Source: Trichoplax sp. H2 (Eukaryota > Placozoa > Uniplacotomia > Trichoplacea). Taken from it: a DNA stretch of 64,000 nt. This document shows positions 24,712 to 36,329 of this stretch, piece after piece. The translations under genes and the position numbers were made by a program. Within the stretch, counting starts at the first letter, position 1. Every line of letters begins with the position of its first letter. Location: the NCBI GenBank assembly GCA_003344405.1, contig NOWV01000229.1, positions 1-64,000 of the forward strand, read 5' to 3'. The notes beneath the pieces are model-generated. The model made no database searches. It was not told where the DNA came from and saw only the letters and a list, made by a program, of their open reading frames with translations.

Positions 24712-25413
24712 ATACTGTATAAAATTAGCGATTTGACGAATGGTCTATTAAATGTTTTTATTAGGCTTAAAGATTTACTTACTAAGTTACAAGGTATTTA
24801 TTAACCAAACAGCTTTAATTCCCTGAATATATATTATTGGCGATATTTAAACGTTGGTTATAGTCTATATTAATTGATTTTACAAGTTTCCGTCTAATAT
24901 TGTTTGTGAACTATATAGGCATATAATGCATGATGAAAAGTGATGGAAATTGAATTATTCTTCATAATAGCGGTAAAAATATGCAACACTGCTGATATCT
25001 AAATGTAAAATTTAAACTCTCTATTAAAAGATACTTAATCTAGTAGCAAACTTTGAATATGAACAAAATATTTATAATCATCTAGTTTTCGGGGTATCTA
25101 CTACAACATAGTTTAGTTCTAGTAACTGATTCACAATAATAGTTGACTTGATATACCAAAGAAATTCTTTATGCATCCATATTCCACTTCGGTATAAATA
25201 TTGCTCTCTAGATGAGAAGTCTACCGGGAAACTTTGCTAACTGATATAATAATAAGACACATACTTGTACATTATTATTACTGGGATGGTCACGGAATCG
25301 TTATAACGACATTTGTTATTATATCTTATATAGCCAAGAACGAAGGAAAAGCGTGTAATGGAGATTAGATATTTAACTCAAGTTTATACACTAAAATATA
25401 TGACCTATACTAT

Positions 25414-25837
25414 TGTCACAAACCGGAATTGTTTGTGGCAAGGAAACGCAAGATAAAAGTCCTTAAGCAAACTTATGACTTAAACGCCCTTTCATTTTAC
25501 GTAAAGACGACTTACGAACTAGAGAACTACAACAATTAGAGCCTTTTGCGCAGCGCACTCGCTTTTATAAGGCTCGATGATAATCGAACATAACAATAAC
25601 AAATACAACTTCGATACCTCATTACACATGATTACGACTAAGAGATAGTATGAGATTATTCTATTAAGTCATAGTAATCATTATTACATATTACCGATAC
25701 TGTCAAACAATCCATTTAACATAACATATTCATATATCGACAATAATTAGTATACAACAACATCAAGTTATCATCAGTTCTACCATATTAGCTAAGATTA
25801 CGCAAATCTATTGAAATGGTGAGATAACACCATAACA
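25414..25837 (-). mobile_element. Solo LTR, 424 bp, just upstream of gene B
   Basis: Starts TGTCACAAACCGG and ends CACCATAACA. Flanks are ACTAT (25409-25413) and AATAT (25838-25842), a 5-bp duplication with one mismatch. The minus strand carries TATAAAAG followed by a GC-rich inverted stretch GCGAGTGCGCTGCGC, a likely LTR core promoter pointing away from gene B. It shares GCGTTTAAGTC with the copies at 38.8 (as GCATTTAAGTC) and 56.2 kb. Its right end is 193 bp from the gene B ATG. Confidence 0.75.
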
Positions 25838-26029
25838 AATATCTTTTAAGTTTTAAGACAAATTACACTTGTAACTGTATTCTTTTAAGTTAAATGATTA
25901 AATTGCTTCATAGATAGACCTGAGCTTAAACAACTCAGATAAGTCTATAATTTCGAATTCTTTGCTATTACATCACGTTATTAGTTGTACTAAAGTTTTA
26001 TCATATTTGCTCGTAAATAGAAACCCAGC

Positions 26030-26102
26030 ATGTTATGGATTGCCCTCGGAAGCTTAGTCTATCTCTTTATGCTAAATTATGTTCAAATGATACAATCTCC
26101 CG
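26030..26102 (+). CDS. Gene B signal peptide exon
   Basis: 24 codons plus one base: MLWIALGSLVYLFMLNYV, then QMIQSP. A hydrophobic core directly after the Met and a polar end fit a secretory signal peptide. It ends in phase 1 before donor GTAAGT, as the phase 1 CTLD exons require. Confidence 0.8.
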
Positions 26103-29100
26103 GTAAGTTTGGTATAATTTCTTTAGTTCATCTACTCTTTTAAATATTTGTCACAAATACCCAAATACTACATACATAAATATCAACAGTTTTCAAGCGA
26201 TGCGTACGCATAAAAACTCCTCAGTAATATTTACATATACGCTTTAGTCATATTTAACAGTCTCATAGCCACAGTAAGAGATCTGTCAGCTAAGAAACAA
26301 TATTATACAATTTGAAATTTAAACTGCTAAAGCAGAAAGAAGTATCAGTAATAAAGCTGCGTTCGAAATCAAGCTATTATATCTTTGCCGTTAGTACAGC
26401 ATTTAATTAAGATTAAAATAAAGTTAGTGAACTTTCTTTATGAATAGTTCTTGTCGACCTATTTTATATCCGCAACGAACTTGTTAACATCCACCTATGA
26501 ATTTAGAATTCTAATAGGCTCAAACATCTTATCTAAATGCCTTCGACATAGGATTAAATGCTAGCCGTATTAAATTAATGACTACTATTAAGCTATTCGA
26601 GATTGATAAATATTTATATTTTCTTTACTTTTCAGGTGATCGATGGCTTAGCCATAATTATAAGCGCTATTTCATCAGTCAATCCCAAGCATCAATCTTT
26701 AATGCGGTCAACTACTGTAAAATTACTTATAATGGTACTTTATTGCAGATTAATTCTGCAAGTGAGATCGATATTCTTTATGATATGGTGCAGACTTTCA
26801 ATGAGAGCAGCGATAGTCCATTAATTGAGCTGTACTGGATTGATTCAGTGGATTTAAATAGCACGTTAATTCATCATGATCGGATTAATAGTAATTTTAC
26901 TTCTGAGAATTGGACCTTAAGGGACCAAAACAGTACGAGCAGTTCATCAATCTTGTGTACCTGGCTTTACTTAGGATATTCTAGTAACCAATTGCAATGG
27001 ATGAATTTTAGTTGCAATGACCATTTTCGTTTCATCTGTCAGCTAGGTAAAGAAAGGATAGAATAGCTTTTTTCAAAGATTCATTGTATGAATACGTAGC
27101 TTAACAACAACGTCTATCATATATTGTTTCAATTTAAAATTTATTTTGTATATGAAGGTTCTAAGTGGCTATCACCTTAATTTTAGTCAGATATAAATTC
27201 TGCCGTATATTTCGTAGTTGTTTTAGTGAACAGATAATACATGTAAACGTATATAGTTTATGCAGCAATACTTTATAGTATAAGCATACTATGCTGTTAA
27301 GCTAAGAATTTAAAATTTCCCTGATAGCGATTTCAAGTCTAATTATCCAGTGATGTCAGTTAAATTGATTCCTGACCAATCTCAAGTGCTAGTATCTCAA
27401 TATCTTTCCATAACTAACCTATAAATTCAATTCATGCCAAGACTTGAACACAACCACTCCAAATTCGATGATTTCACCGTATATTCTATCGGGATACGAA
27501 ATACAATTCAGTAAGTCTTTTCCAACATTAGCTTAGCTTTCTTTCAAGTAAAGCCCTATAGATATCCAAATTTGGTAACATGTTAAAATCTGACCAGAGC
27601 GCCATATTCATTCCATTCTTACTTATAGAGAATAGGTATTGCAAGGCACCATCGGTTTTATTTAACAGGACTTGCATTACTTCGTATTACGATAGTCTAA
27701 CTTTTAAATTATCCCGAAGTTTCTGTGAAGCACTTGGCAAACAACTAGTTCAGATTGAATCGCAAGATAAATTACTAGCTCTAAAACCAGCTATGCCCAA
27801 TCTTTCTGAAATGTGGATTGGTTTGGAAGCTGTTGGAAATAATATAACAGGTATTGGCGATTACGAGTGGCTATGGCCTGATACTTCAAGTTTCTCTCAA
27901 CAATTTAGCAACTGGGAAAAATTTAATCCGCTGATAACCGGAGATCCGCAATCCGGCAAATGTGTTACTATTAATAGTCAAACTCTACTATGGACTAACC
28001 GGCGCTGCTATTCATTTTATCCATTTCTATGTGAACAAAGTAAATAATCTATTTTACTGTAGCAAAAATTATGTATTAATTCTGAAAGTTATTTGCCTTG
28101 TTACTTGTCTATACGTTACGTTTTAATAAGCTACTTAACGACTTTGTACAATTTAACAGAGCTCAGATGTCCTATAGACTGGTTGCAAATTGGTGAAAGG
28201 TGTTATCTACCTTCATCAACGAGTTATAATTCATGGTCTAATGCATTCGCATACTGCATGGATTTGAATGCTAGTTTAGCCATTATCCATGATCAATCTG
28301 AATATGAATTTGTCAAGAGCATAGTTTTATCGACAGATAAATCGATGTGGATCGCTCTTAAATCGAACATGAGTGGACTACAGTGGATAAGTAAAGACCA
28401 ATATCAACTACATCAACATCCTAATACAAAGGATATTTGCATGGTAGCCAATGTAAGCAATGGTATCATTTACTGGCAGTTGCAAAAATGTCTAAACATT
28501 CATCATTTGTATCCACTTTGCATGCGAGGTAAATCAAAAATATTTATATAAAAAGTATAAACCTATTATTTTCCAACTGCATTAGATTCTAGATTGCATT
28601 TTCTGTAAAGCTCGATTTAAATTTTTGTTTCATATTGTCTGACAGGCGCAACATCACTAGACGGTACCAATATTATTTCGGTATGAATTCTGTCATCAAT
28701 TAGTACCTCAGCATTTTCGTCTAAACACAGCTAAAAATTCAAGTTTTATATTTTTTGATATGGTTAAATATTGTAAATCTTTGCAAAATTATATAGTAAT
28801 CAAGCTATTAAAATCTTACAGTATACTGTAGATCTAAAACTGTTCTTCATTACTACGATGCGATGCAATAAACAGTTTATGTTGACTTAATATGAGAGTG
28901 TATTTATGATACAGTGCAATTTTTCGAAAACTTGCAAAGAATTAGCTTTTCTTGGGTACTTCAGTCGGTAGTAGCACTGATCAAGATGATGCCTCACTAA
29001 TTTTTAACCTACGATACTATTCAATTATAAATAATCCTGCAGTTCAGTAGGTATCAGCTACATGGGCGTTATATTTATGGTCATAGGTGGTATTATAGTT

Positions 29101-32100
29101 CGATTTTTTTCCTTCATCAGACTCTTTTTTCTAATATAGAATAAGCAAACAGATGCTATCTTAAATTCGATTGGAACAAAGCAGTTCCGTAAGTAAAGTA
29201 AAACTTTTCGCTATCTGCATTAGCAAAGAACAATAATTGCATATGTAATACAGCGTACTGATTACATTAACAAAAAATTTCATATCTGTCTGAATTTTAA
29301 TAGGTTTATGTTCTAACAATTGGCTTCTATATGAAAGATACTGTTTTAGATTGAAAGGTACTAAAATAAAAAATTCATTATCTGAGAATTATTGTCAAGA
29401 TACATTGGCTTCTTATCCTGCCATTATTCTGGATCAAACCCTTGAAACCATGATCACTTCAATGCTAAGTGATGGAGATGAAGCTTGGATCGGCTTGCAG
29501 TACAAATCTGGTTTTTTTTCGTGGTTCGATAATAAAACGATGCTTAACTATTCTAACTGGGCAAAAGGAGAGCCAAGGTTGCTTAATGAAACTCGATGTG
29601 TAACTTTACAAAGGCATAATGAATCCAAGAGCTATTGGTATACTCGAAATTGTGAAGAAAAATACGCATACATTTGCCAAAGACGTAAGAAACATTTCGA
29701 TTTCATTATACTATTTTCATTACCTTTCATAGTTAGATTGTGTACTAGAAGATATTCTATGAACTAAGCCCATTAAAATATTTCACTCAAGTAGCTATAA
29801 TTAACACATATTGCTTCGTTAATTTATTGGTTTTGATGATTATTTTTTTTCAAATAAAAGTTACTAACGCATAATAATTAGGTAATTAGAGACTGAAGTA
29901 GTTTACTGTTTGCTTCAGAAAATTTATTTTCTTCGTGAATTCTTTGCCTCCCCCCAAAAATATGTTAAGAAATAAATTTGAAAAATTCCAGTGGATTTAA
30001 GTGTACTAGATGGCTGTATAAAGTAACAAATTCCTATAGCTCTATGCAGTACCAAATTTTTTATAACTGAGTCAAAAAAGATGTTTTAGTACAATTCTGA
30101 TTTAACCTTTATAACTACGGGTACAAGAAGGTAGTTTGCATATTAGTTCTGATATTAGGTTGTTTTGTAATTAATCTGACTAGACATGATAATCCCTTCA
30201 TAGTTACGTGCATTTTATACGGTACAGCGTAGGTAATTTAGTTAAATAATAAAGAATTTTTAGGCTTGATAATCTCATCATAAGTATACTTATTTCATAC
30301 AATGCAACAGGTGTAATTTAGCTAAATAGTAAAGATTTCCATATGAAACACTGATAAATTCATAAATTGTTGCTGTTAGTTACCATAATTCTGATAGTTC
30401 GTCAGAACTTAACTGTAGCATTAATATCTGAATGTACCATACCTTAAATACAGTAACTGAATTTGGTGACATAAGGCAAATTAAATTACCGGTATATAAA
30501 AAAGAGTAGTCTTGTAAGCATATTAAAACACATCAGTTGATTGCCAATTTTATAGATTCTAGCCTTATTTTTAGGCAAGAAATTTTTAAACCAAATTTAA
30601 GGATCTTATTGGCTTGGTTAAGTAAATTGCTTTATAAATATGTTATATTTATTCTTGGTCTAGATTCAATTTCATTAACGAAAAATCTCCTCAGACTAAA
30701 CAACAAATTTGGTATAAGTTTGATTTCTACTATTTATTCTTCTAGTATTTAAAATTCAATCATAAAACAAATGCGCTCTTAATTTTTTGGTAGTAATTGC
30801 ATCAAAACTTGCTATAGTCATCATTTCGGTCTTTATCTTACCTCTATACACGTATCGATATCTGATATTATATATTCGGTCAATAATCACAGTATTTTGT
30901 ATTATACCCGATAACTAAGGACGAATTTAATGGTATTTAATTACGTTATTATTATTTTATAATAGTCGGGAAAACCTTTGAATGTCCAAAGTCTTGGCTT
31001 ATGAATGATTCCAGCTGCATTAAAATTTTTTATGCAAAGTTAAGTTTTCATGAAGCACGCGAATTATGTCGTATTCATAGATCGGATTTGGTTATACTTT
31101 CTCCAGAAATTCGAAGTTTCGTGGAAAATCTAATACCATATGAAATGAAAATTAGATTTCGATCAATTAGCTATACCAATCAGTCTTTTTGGATTGGATT
31201 ATACAAAAAATCCAGCGAAGTTTATATGTGGATACAAAGTAGATCTCTTGATCACCTCGTGGTTACAAAATTGAAAGCCAACTCTAGCGAAACTACCCAT
31301 CGATGTGTGATTATGAAATATATGAAGGAAACAGAATCCTGGGAATGGTATCCAGCAAATTGCTTTCATTATAAAGCCTACCCGATCTGTCGAAAAACGT
31401 TAATAATTACAGGTAAGAAAAGTAACTCAACCACATCATGCAGTCTTCAAGCTATTAATTACCAACGTTACCAAACACCATTCATGTTATTCAGTCACAT
31501 ACTTTCTACTTGCACCAATCATACAATCAAAATTCTTGCTTTAACCTTAACTAATTTTAAGGATAATATAGTTAAAATTTTTAATTGTCTGCCATTACTG
31601 TTAGCTATAGTTTCACCTAATTAAATAGACTACAAAACAGTAGTTATCTTTTCGTGATAATTTTAAGACATTTTATAGATCTAAAGTCAATTTACTCCAT
31701 CTTATGAAATTAAAATAGCATTTTTAAGGCATAATTTATTAAATTTGATACTATGTTTTTAAGAAACAGAAAGTACAACGCCATCACCAGCACCTTCCGA
31801 TTCAACTGTTGCTTTCATTTCTAGTGCAGAATCCCTCTCTACATCCAGTTTGGCATCCAATTTAATATCTAATCAAACATTAAGTTCAATACATCAAAAC
31901 GACTTTACGGAAAAAATAAATTATATTGAATTGGTAGAAAAGACTGGATTACAATTAGCACAGAATTTACCCACTAATTCCAGCATGGTGCAATCATCCT
32001 ATCACGATGAGGCTTTAGGTAGAGATTTATTCGTAAAACTCATCATATAACTAATTTTGCCTTTAAAATTTTCATTCCTTAATATTTATTATTAAAATAA

Positions 32101-35100
32101 TAAATATTTGGTATTCGATAATGGTATATTTGGTTATTAATACCACGTATCGGTTAAGTTGTAGATTCTTTTTTTTGCCTAAATATAGTATCTTGCAAAT
32201 TTATTCCACTTGATTTATGATTTAGAGATTCAGCATACCTAGATTAGATCGGCAGCTTGTAATTAAACCTTAATTTTAAAACGGATTAAGCGTCTAGCAA
32301 ATAGGATTCTACAGGCTATAATTCAGAAAATAACGAAATAGATGTAGCAATACCTTTGATAACTATTAGATATTTCAGAAATGTTAGTTGGAAATTAAAC
32401 TACCGTGGAAGTTTTTACGGCGTATTTATTATGTGCTAGATTTATATCGATTAAGATTAAATAGCGATAGAGAGTAACTATTTTTTTCATAGACTGATAA
32501 TATTGTCAACAGATTTTCATAACTAATGTAATCGTTAACATGATCAGAAAGCTGAGCCTTAAAGACTACTATTACTCTTTAGGGGTTTATTATGTTCTTG
32601 TAAATGCTTTGAAAAGCAATGGCAGCCAAATAACTGATATTAAATTAGAAAAGCAAACCTTACGGTTATTATCTACATATTATGGATATCCACTGAGAGT
32701 TAGAATACCTCTAATAGTGGTCCCTACTGAACCTAGCGGTACGATGATATACCACAATTTTTCATCTTATCATTAAATGCCATCGTAACCTTTATTTGAC
32801 GCTTCGTAGAGAGATATCAAGTGGCTTTAGGAATATATAAAACTACTCCGATTCAAATTGAAAGCAGGTAGAAATATATAAATAGTAATACGCATTTTAA
32901 AATAAGGAAGTAATTGTTCTTTTAATCGAGCCCTGAATTGATAGCAGGTTCATATGAAAAGTCGAAAATTGAAATTTTAAAATCAGATTATCGGTGTAAT
33001 TAAGACTGAATAAATTCAATTTCTATATAAGTTACACTAGATTTCTCTGATATGATTGAGCATAGAAAATACTGAATAGATCTTAAAATGTCGCTGCTAC
33101 TCGTATTCGTACTTTTAAAGATAGATATGATATGGTCGTGTTACTTAATCAATAGCTTTTCTCGATTTGTAGTAAATTGCCATTAATGCAGCATTCCATA
33201 TCATGCAACATTAAACCCTTAATAATGGGAAGATTTCCAGATCCGGTCATATTCTATTTTAAAATTACTCTGGTAATGAGACCTAATATAAGTACAATAA
33301 GATCTATATTGGGCATCGACGACTTGATTAGTCAATTACTAACAAGCTTCATGCATTGAGATGCATTAACTGTATGTATTCTTTCATTTATACTTTAGAA
33401 TACTACAATCCAACCCTTGTGTGCCTATTGGAAGGAGAAGTAAGTACCGCTACTCTCATTTTTCAATCCAGTAGAGTAAACAAGATTTACTTTTACCTTT
33501 GCTGGCTAGACAAGAATATAATAAGATGAATTAAACTATTTTCGTTTCCCCTTAAATGTTTCTTAGATACTGGGCAACAGATGGGGTAGAAACTCAGCAA
33601 GTAAACAGTACCATCGTTAAATGTATAGCCTATCATCTAACAAGCTTTTCTGTCTTACTGCAAACTGACAGTTATAAGGTAAGTCACAAGAAATTTACTT
33701 ATACCACATTATAGATTAATTAATTAATTAATAAAGATACTTATAGCACTCTTTTCATTATCAAATAAATAAGATTGATCCTATCCATCAGAAACTTTTA
33801 AGCATTTTAACTTATGTTGGACTATCTACTTCTTTATTTTGCCTCATTCTTACACTTCTAACCTTTACAATAGTCAGGTATGATAGTTTGAAGATTCTGA
33901 TTAATCCTTTACTGAATTTAATTATTAATATAGCAATTAAAAAAAAAATAGAGTCAAATTTAATAGATTCAATGCCATCTGAGAACGTGGAATATACTTT
34001 TTTTAATGCAGGCGATTCTATAGTATCCGAGGCGTAGTCCATGCTAACTTGGCAGCATCTCTAATCATTTCGACTTCTGTTTATATAGCTGGAATTCAAA
34101 AAACCGATAACAAGGTATAATAGATAAGATATTGCCAGTGCTACTCGTTAAAAAAATCAATGTAGAGAGAATAATGCTATAAATGCGTATCTAATGAAAA
34201 GTAAGCGTTTGTGATGGCTGTTAATTTACCGATATCTACTCCTCGACAGATATTATAGCTGACTAATGTCCCGTTCACAATACTTTTGGATGCATTAGGT
34301 TTTATGTCAAATCATTGCCGTTGTGCTTCACTTTTCATTTTTGGCTTCTTTTTCTTGGATGTTGGTTGAAGGAATTGTGACCTTTAAAATGTCTATCCAT
34401 TGGACGGAGAAAATGGCTTCTTGTATAATATATGTCATAATTGGATGGGGTTCGTATCAATATTCAATTCTGTGCAAATACTATTGATGAATTTGACGTC
34501 ATAATTTTGATCATTTATAATTCAAGGCACACCATTCATCATTGTCCTTGTTGCTTTCCTGTTGAGAAAAGAATTTTATGGGACCAGTAATTAGTATGTC
34601 AAATCATTAATTATTGTTTCACAAACTAACGCTGACCTCAATTTTGACTTCCAACTCAGTTGCTGGATAGCTCCTGGCAATTTTTTATTATTTGCTTTTG
34701 GAATTCCCGGCTTAGTGACTATAGGTGTAAGTCGCAAGAGAAGAATAAATCTTTTACCGTTTTCTATTTATAGTAAAAGGTAATTACTAAATATAACGAT
34801 GGCATAAATTTATGTTCTCTGATTGTTTTTAGATTAATCTTATTTTTATGATTCTGATTACTCGAACTTTGATGCGAATCCGCGTAATGGCAAACAAATC
34901 CAAGATTCAGAAGACAAGGTTACTTCATAATATAAAAATTGATTTAGATTATAATAAAGCGAATAAGATTCAATATTGTCTCTAAAAAAACAATTAAAGC
35001 CAACTTATGATATGATTGACAAGATCATCGTCCCACAACGTGATATTAGTGCTGATATAGTTGCCTAAAATATTTATGGGTCTCTTCCCTACAAATAATA

Positions 35101-36320
35101 ATAGACTAAACACCAATTTAAATTGTAAATAGTCTATTGTTTATTTAAGCCGCAATCCTCTTAGTAATAGCTAGTATTCTCATATTTATTTTTTAAAATG
35201 CAATTCGCTATGATCTTCAATCACGCAATTGATCGTATTATAGCCATGCTTATATATTTTTATCAATAATTATTCCGAAAGCTACGAGAAACATTGATTC
35301 ATATATATAATAATGTATATTTTGTTGTCAATTAATGATATGCTCGAAAAGATCATTGCACCGTGAAATGCAATATTAGTGCTTATACGCGCAAAAATGC
35401 CTAAAAATGTTATTGAGCCTTTTTTTTGTATAAATAAGACCATGACGAACACCAATTTAAGGTGCAATTACTAAATTATTTATTGCAGCCGCAACCTTCA
35501 TAATAATAGTTAGTGTTCTCGTATGTTTTTAGTACGATACTCGTTATAATCTTTATCTTTAATCTTATAATTGATCGTTTTAAGAGTCATACGTTACATA
35601 TCTCCCATGATTATTCTGAAGGTTGAAAGAAACATTAATTGATAATAGTATATATTTTATGTTGTTGATCTAATGAAAATTGACCCTCAAATAGCTTTCA
35701 ATCACCGATAATATTACTTTGTCTAACTAATATTGTCAATCTGAATGTATAGGGTGTCATTAAGGGCTTCGATTGCTTTGCTACCTCTGCTTGGAATTAC
35801 TTGGATTTTTGGCTATGTAGCAATTCAGAATAAGACTGTAGTATTCTCCTATATCTTTGTTATATTAAACTCTTTGCAGGTAAATGACTGCAAAGTACAT
35901 TTGCGTATATTAGCATTATTTATTTGTACCTAAACTACAAGACTCTTTTTTTATCTTGTTCAGGGGACGTTTGTATTTTACTTTCATTGCTTAAAGTATA
36001 AAGATGTAAGTCAGAGTTTTTTTATTAAAGTCTTTACTAGCTTAAAGTAGCGTGATTTAATATCGATTTTTACCCTGATTTGTCGTATCAAGCGTTACAA
36101 ATTACAGTTGCTCATTATAATTAGGTATGCTAAACTAATTACCAAATTTTTACTTTGTAATACCAAGGTGAAGAAATTCTATAAATCCTGCATTATTAAA
36201 TGTCGAAACGTTTTCGCTACTACCAAGACTTCTAGTAGTATTGGAATCCAGGGTTCCAGAGCACATGTAAGAAAGGCAATTATTCTAGACAAGCTTTTGG
36301 GTAGTAGCAATTCTATCTAA
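26030..36320 (+). CDS. Gene B: five-CTLD adhesion GPCR, complete
   Basis: Exons: 26030-26102, 26636-27046, 27629-28039, 28160-28528, 29304-29684, 30966-31412, 31770-32018, 32583-32738, 32810-32867, 33173-33272, 33399-33439, 33567-33678, 33792-33877, 34012-34114, 34299-34449, 34527-34593, 34660-34726, 34833-34918, 35753-35879, 35964-36005, 36168-36320. These 21 exons join in frame to 1,229 residues: signal 1-24, CTLDs 25-697, stalk 698-780, GAIN 781-885, GPS 886-936, seven helices 937-1179, tail 1180-1229. It is a plasma-membrane receptor expected to bind a ligand through its lectin-like array, cleave at HLT and couple to G proteins. Gene B is the only copy on the plus strand. Exon borders rest on splice signals, phase and identity with genes A and C; the last exon could instead splice on at 36267. 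Confidence 0.88.
26636..27046 (+). CDS. Gene B CTLD1 exon
   Basis: 137-codon phase 1-1 exon: DRWLSHNYKRYFISQSQAS, LYWIDSVDLNST, SILCTWLYLG, LQWMNFSCNDHFRFICQL. WIGL has become WIDS, and no EPN or WND is present. Acceptor TTTTCAG, donor GTAAAG. Confidence 0.9.
27629..28039 (+). CDS. Gene B CTLD2 exon
   Basis: 137-codon phase 1-1 exon: YCKAPSVLFNRTCITSYYD, LGKQLVQIES, EMWIGLEAVG, NWEKFNPL, DPQSGKCVTI, LLWTNRRC, YPFLCEQ. The calcium motifs are degenerate (NPL and WTN). Confidence 0.92.
28160..28528 (+). CDS. Gene B CTLD3 exon
   Basis: 123-codon phase 1-1 exon: LRCPIDWLQIGERCYLPS, MWIALKSNMSGLQW, DICMVAN, YWQLQKCLNI..YPLCMR. Compact form, same 369 nt as in genes A and C. The preceding intron is only 120 nt. 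Confidence 0.92.
29304..29684 (+). CDS. Gene B CTLD4 exon
   Basis: 127-codon phase 1-1 exon that begins LCSNNWLLYERYCF, upstream of the first in-frame Met. Then GDEAWIGLQYKSGFFSW, NWAKGEPR, RCVTLQRHNES, RNCEEKYAYICQR. EPR resembles EPN but lacks the Asn, and WND is replaced by WYTRNC. Confidence 0.92.
30187..30347. repeat. Two-copy tandem repeat in CTLD4-CTLD5 intron
   Basis: TGATAATC..TCAT followed by GTAATTTAG.TAAATA.TAAAGA occurs at 30,187 and again at 30,267, a period of 80 bp. Non-coding. Confidence 0.6.
30966..31412 (+). CDS. Gene B CTLD5 exon
   Basis: 149-codon phase 1-1 exon: FECPKSWLMNDSSCIKIF, EARELCRIHRSDLVIL, SFWIGLYKKS, HRCVIMKYMKET, WEWYPANCFHYKAYPICRK. It ends at donor GTAAGA (31413), although the frame happens to stay open to 31,624. 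No EPN or WND. Confidence 0.9.
31770..32018 (+). CDS. Gene B stalk exon
   Basis: 83-codon phase 1-1 exon. Ser/Thr/Pro-rich start (STTPSPAPSDST), then a shared block TGLQLAQNL...EALG ending at donor GTAGAG. It is longer than in A (69) and C (65); the extra length is in the Ser-rich part. Confidence 0.85.
32081..32108. repeat. AT-only hairpin
   Basis: 13-bp perfect inverted arms AATATTTATTATT / AATAATAAATATT separated by AA, in the intron after the stalk exon. AT-only composition makes chance formation likely. Confidence 0.5.
32583..33678 (+). CDS. Gene B GAIN domain and GPS exons
   Basis: GAIN exons 32583-32738 (ends PLIVVPTEPSG), 32810-32867 (RYQVALGIYKTTPIQIES), 33173-33272 (GRFPDPVIFYFKITL). 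GPS exons 33399-33439 (IQPLCAYWKE) and 33567-33678 (YWATDGVETQQ then KCIAYHLTSFSVLLQ). Lengths 156, 58, 100, 41 and 112 equal gene A exactly. The HLT cleavage site is present; the GPS cysteines usually at GC and at the second C of CxC are V and A. Confidence 0.9.
33792..36005 (+). CDS. Gene B seven-transmembrane exons
   Basis: TM1 33792-33877 (LTYVGLSTSLFCLILTLL), TM2 34012-34114 (RFYSIRGVVHANLAASLII), TM3 34299-34449 (SFSWMLVEGIVTFKM), 34527-34593, 34660-34726 (CWIAPGNFLLFAFGIPG), TM5 34833-34918, TM6 to start of TM7 35753-35879 (LLPLLGITWIFGY, a hallmark of family B2), end of TM7 35964-36005 (GTFVFYFHC). The donor after TM3 reads GTTCGT, not GTAAGN, but keeps the 151-nt length seen in A and C. 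Confidence 0.92.
34960..35640. repeat. Two-copy diverged tandem repeat, TM5-TM6 intron
   Basis: Unit of roughly 340 bp. Shared stretches are AATATTAGTGCT.ATA, GCCTAAAA, ACACCAATTTAA, TTTATT..AGCCGCAA and ATTGATCGT in the same order in both copies. It explains why this intron (834 bp) is much longer than the 175 bp in gene C. No exon lies in it. Confidence 0.65.
36168..36320 (+). CDS. Gene B cytoplasmic tail exon
   Basis: Begins VKKFYKSCIIKCRNVF after acceptor ACCAAG, matching VKKYYMNCF of gene C, then TTKTSSSIGIQGSRAH. At 36267 there is a GTAAGA donor-like hexamer, but the frame reads through VRKAIILDKLLG to a TAA at 36318-36320. Both endings are possible. The tail is short and basic. Confidence 0.65.
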   Translation: MKKFYKSCIIKCRNVFATTKTSSSIGIQGSRAHVRKAIILDKLLGSSNSI

Positions 36321-36329
36321 TGCCGAAAA

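Larger units (their letters stand above)
23878..24891. repeat. 180-bp direct duplication bracketing gap and LTR
   Basis: 23878-24057 and 24712-24891 appear identical. The first copy runs into the N gap; the second follows the LTR at 24081-24711. The first copy is thus the empty insertion site and the second the filled allele. Confidence 0.85.

Noticed and set aside
33812-34042. Minus-strand 76-codon frame across TM1/TM2 of gene B.
   Set aside because: Antisense to well-supported plus-strand receptor exons with matching phases.
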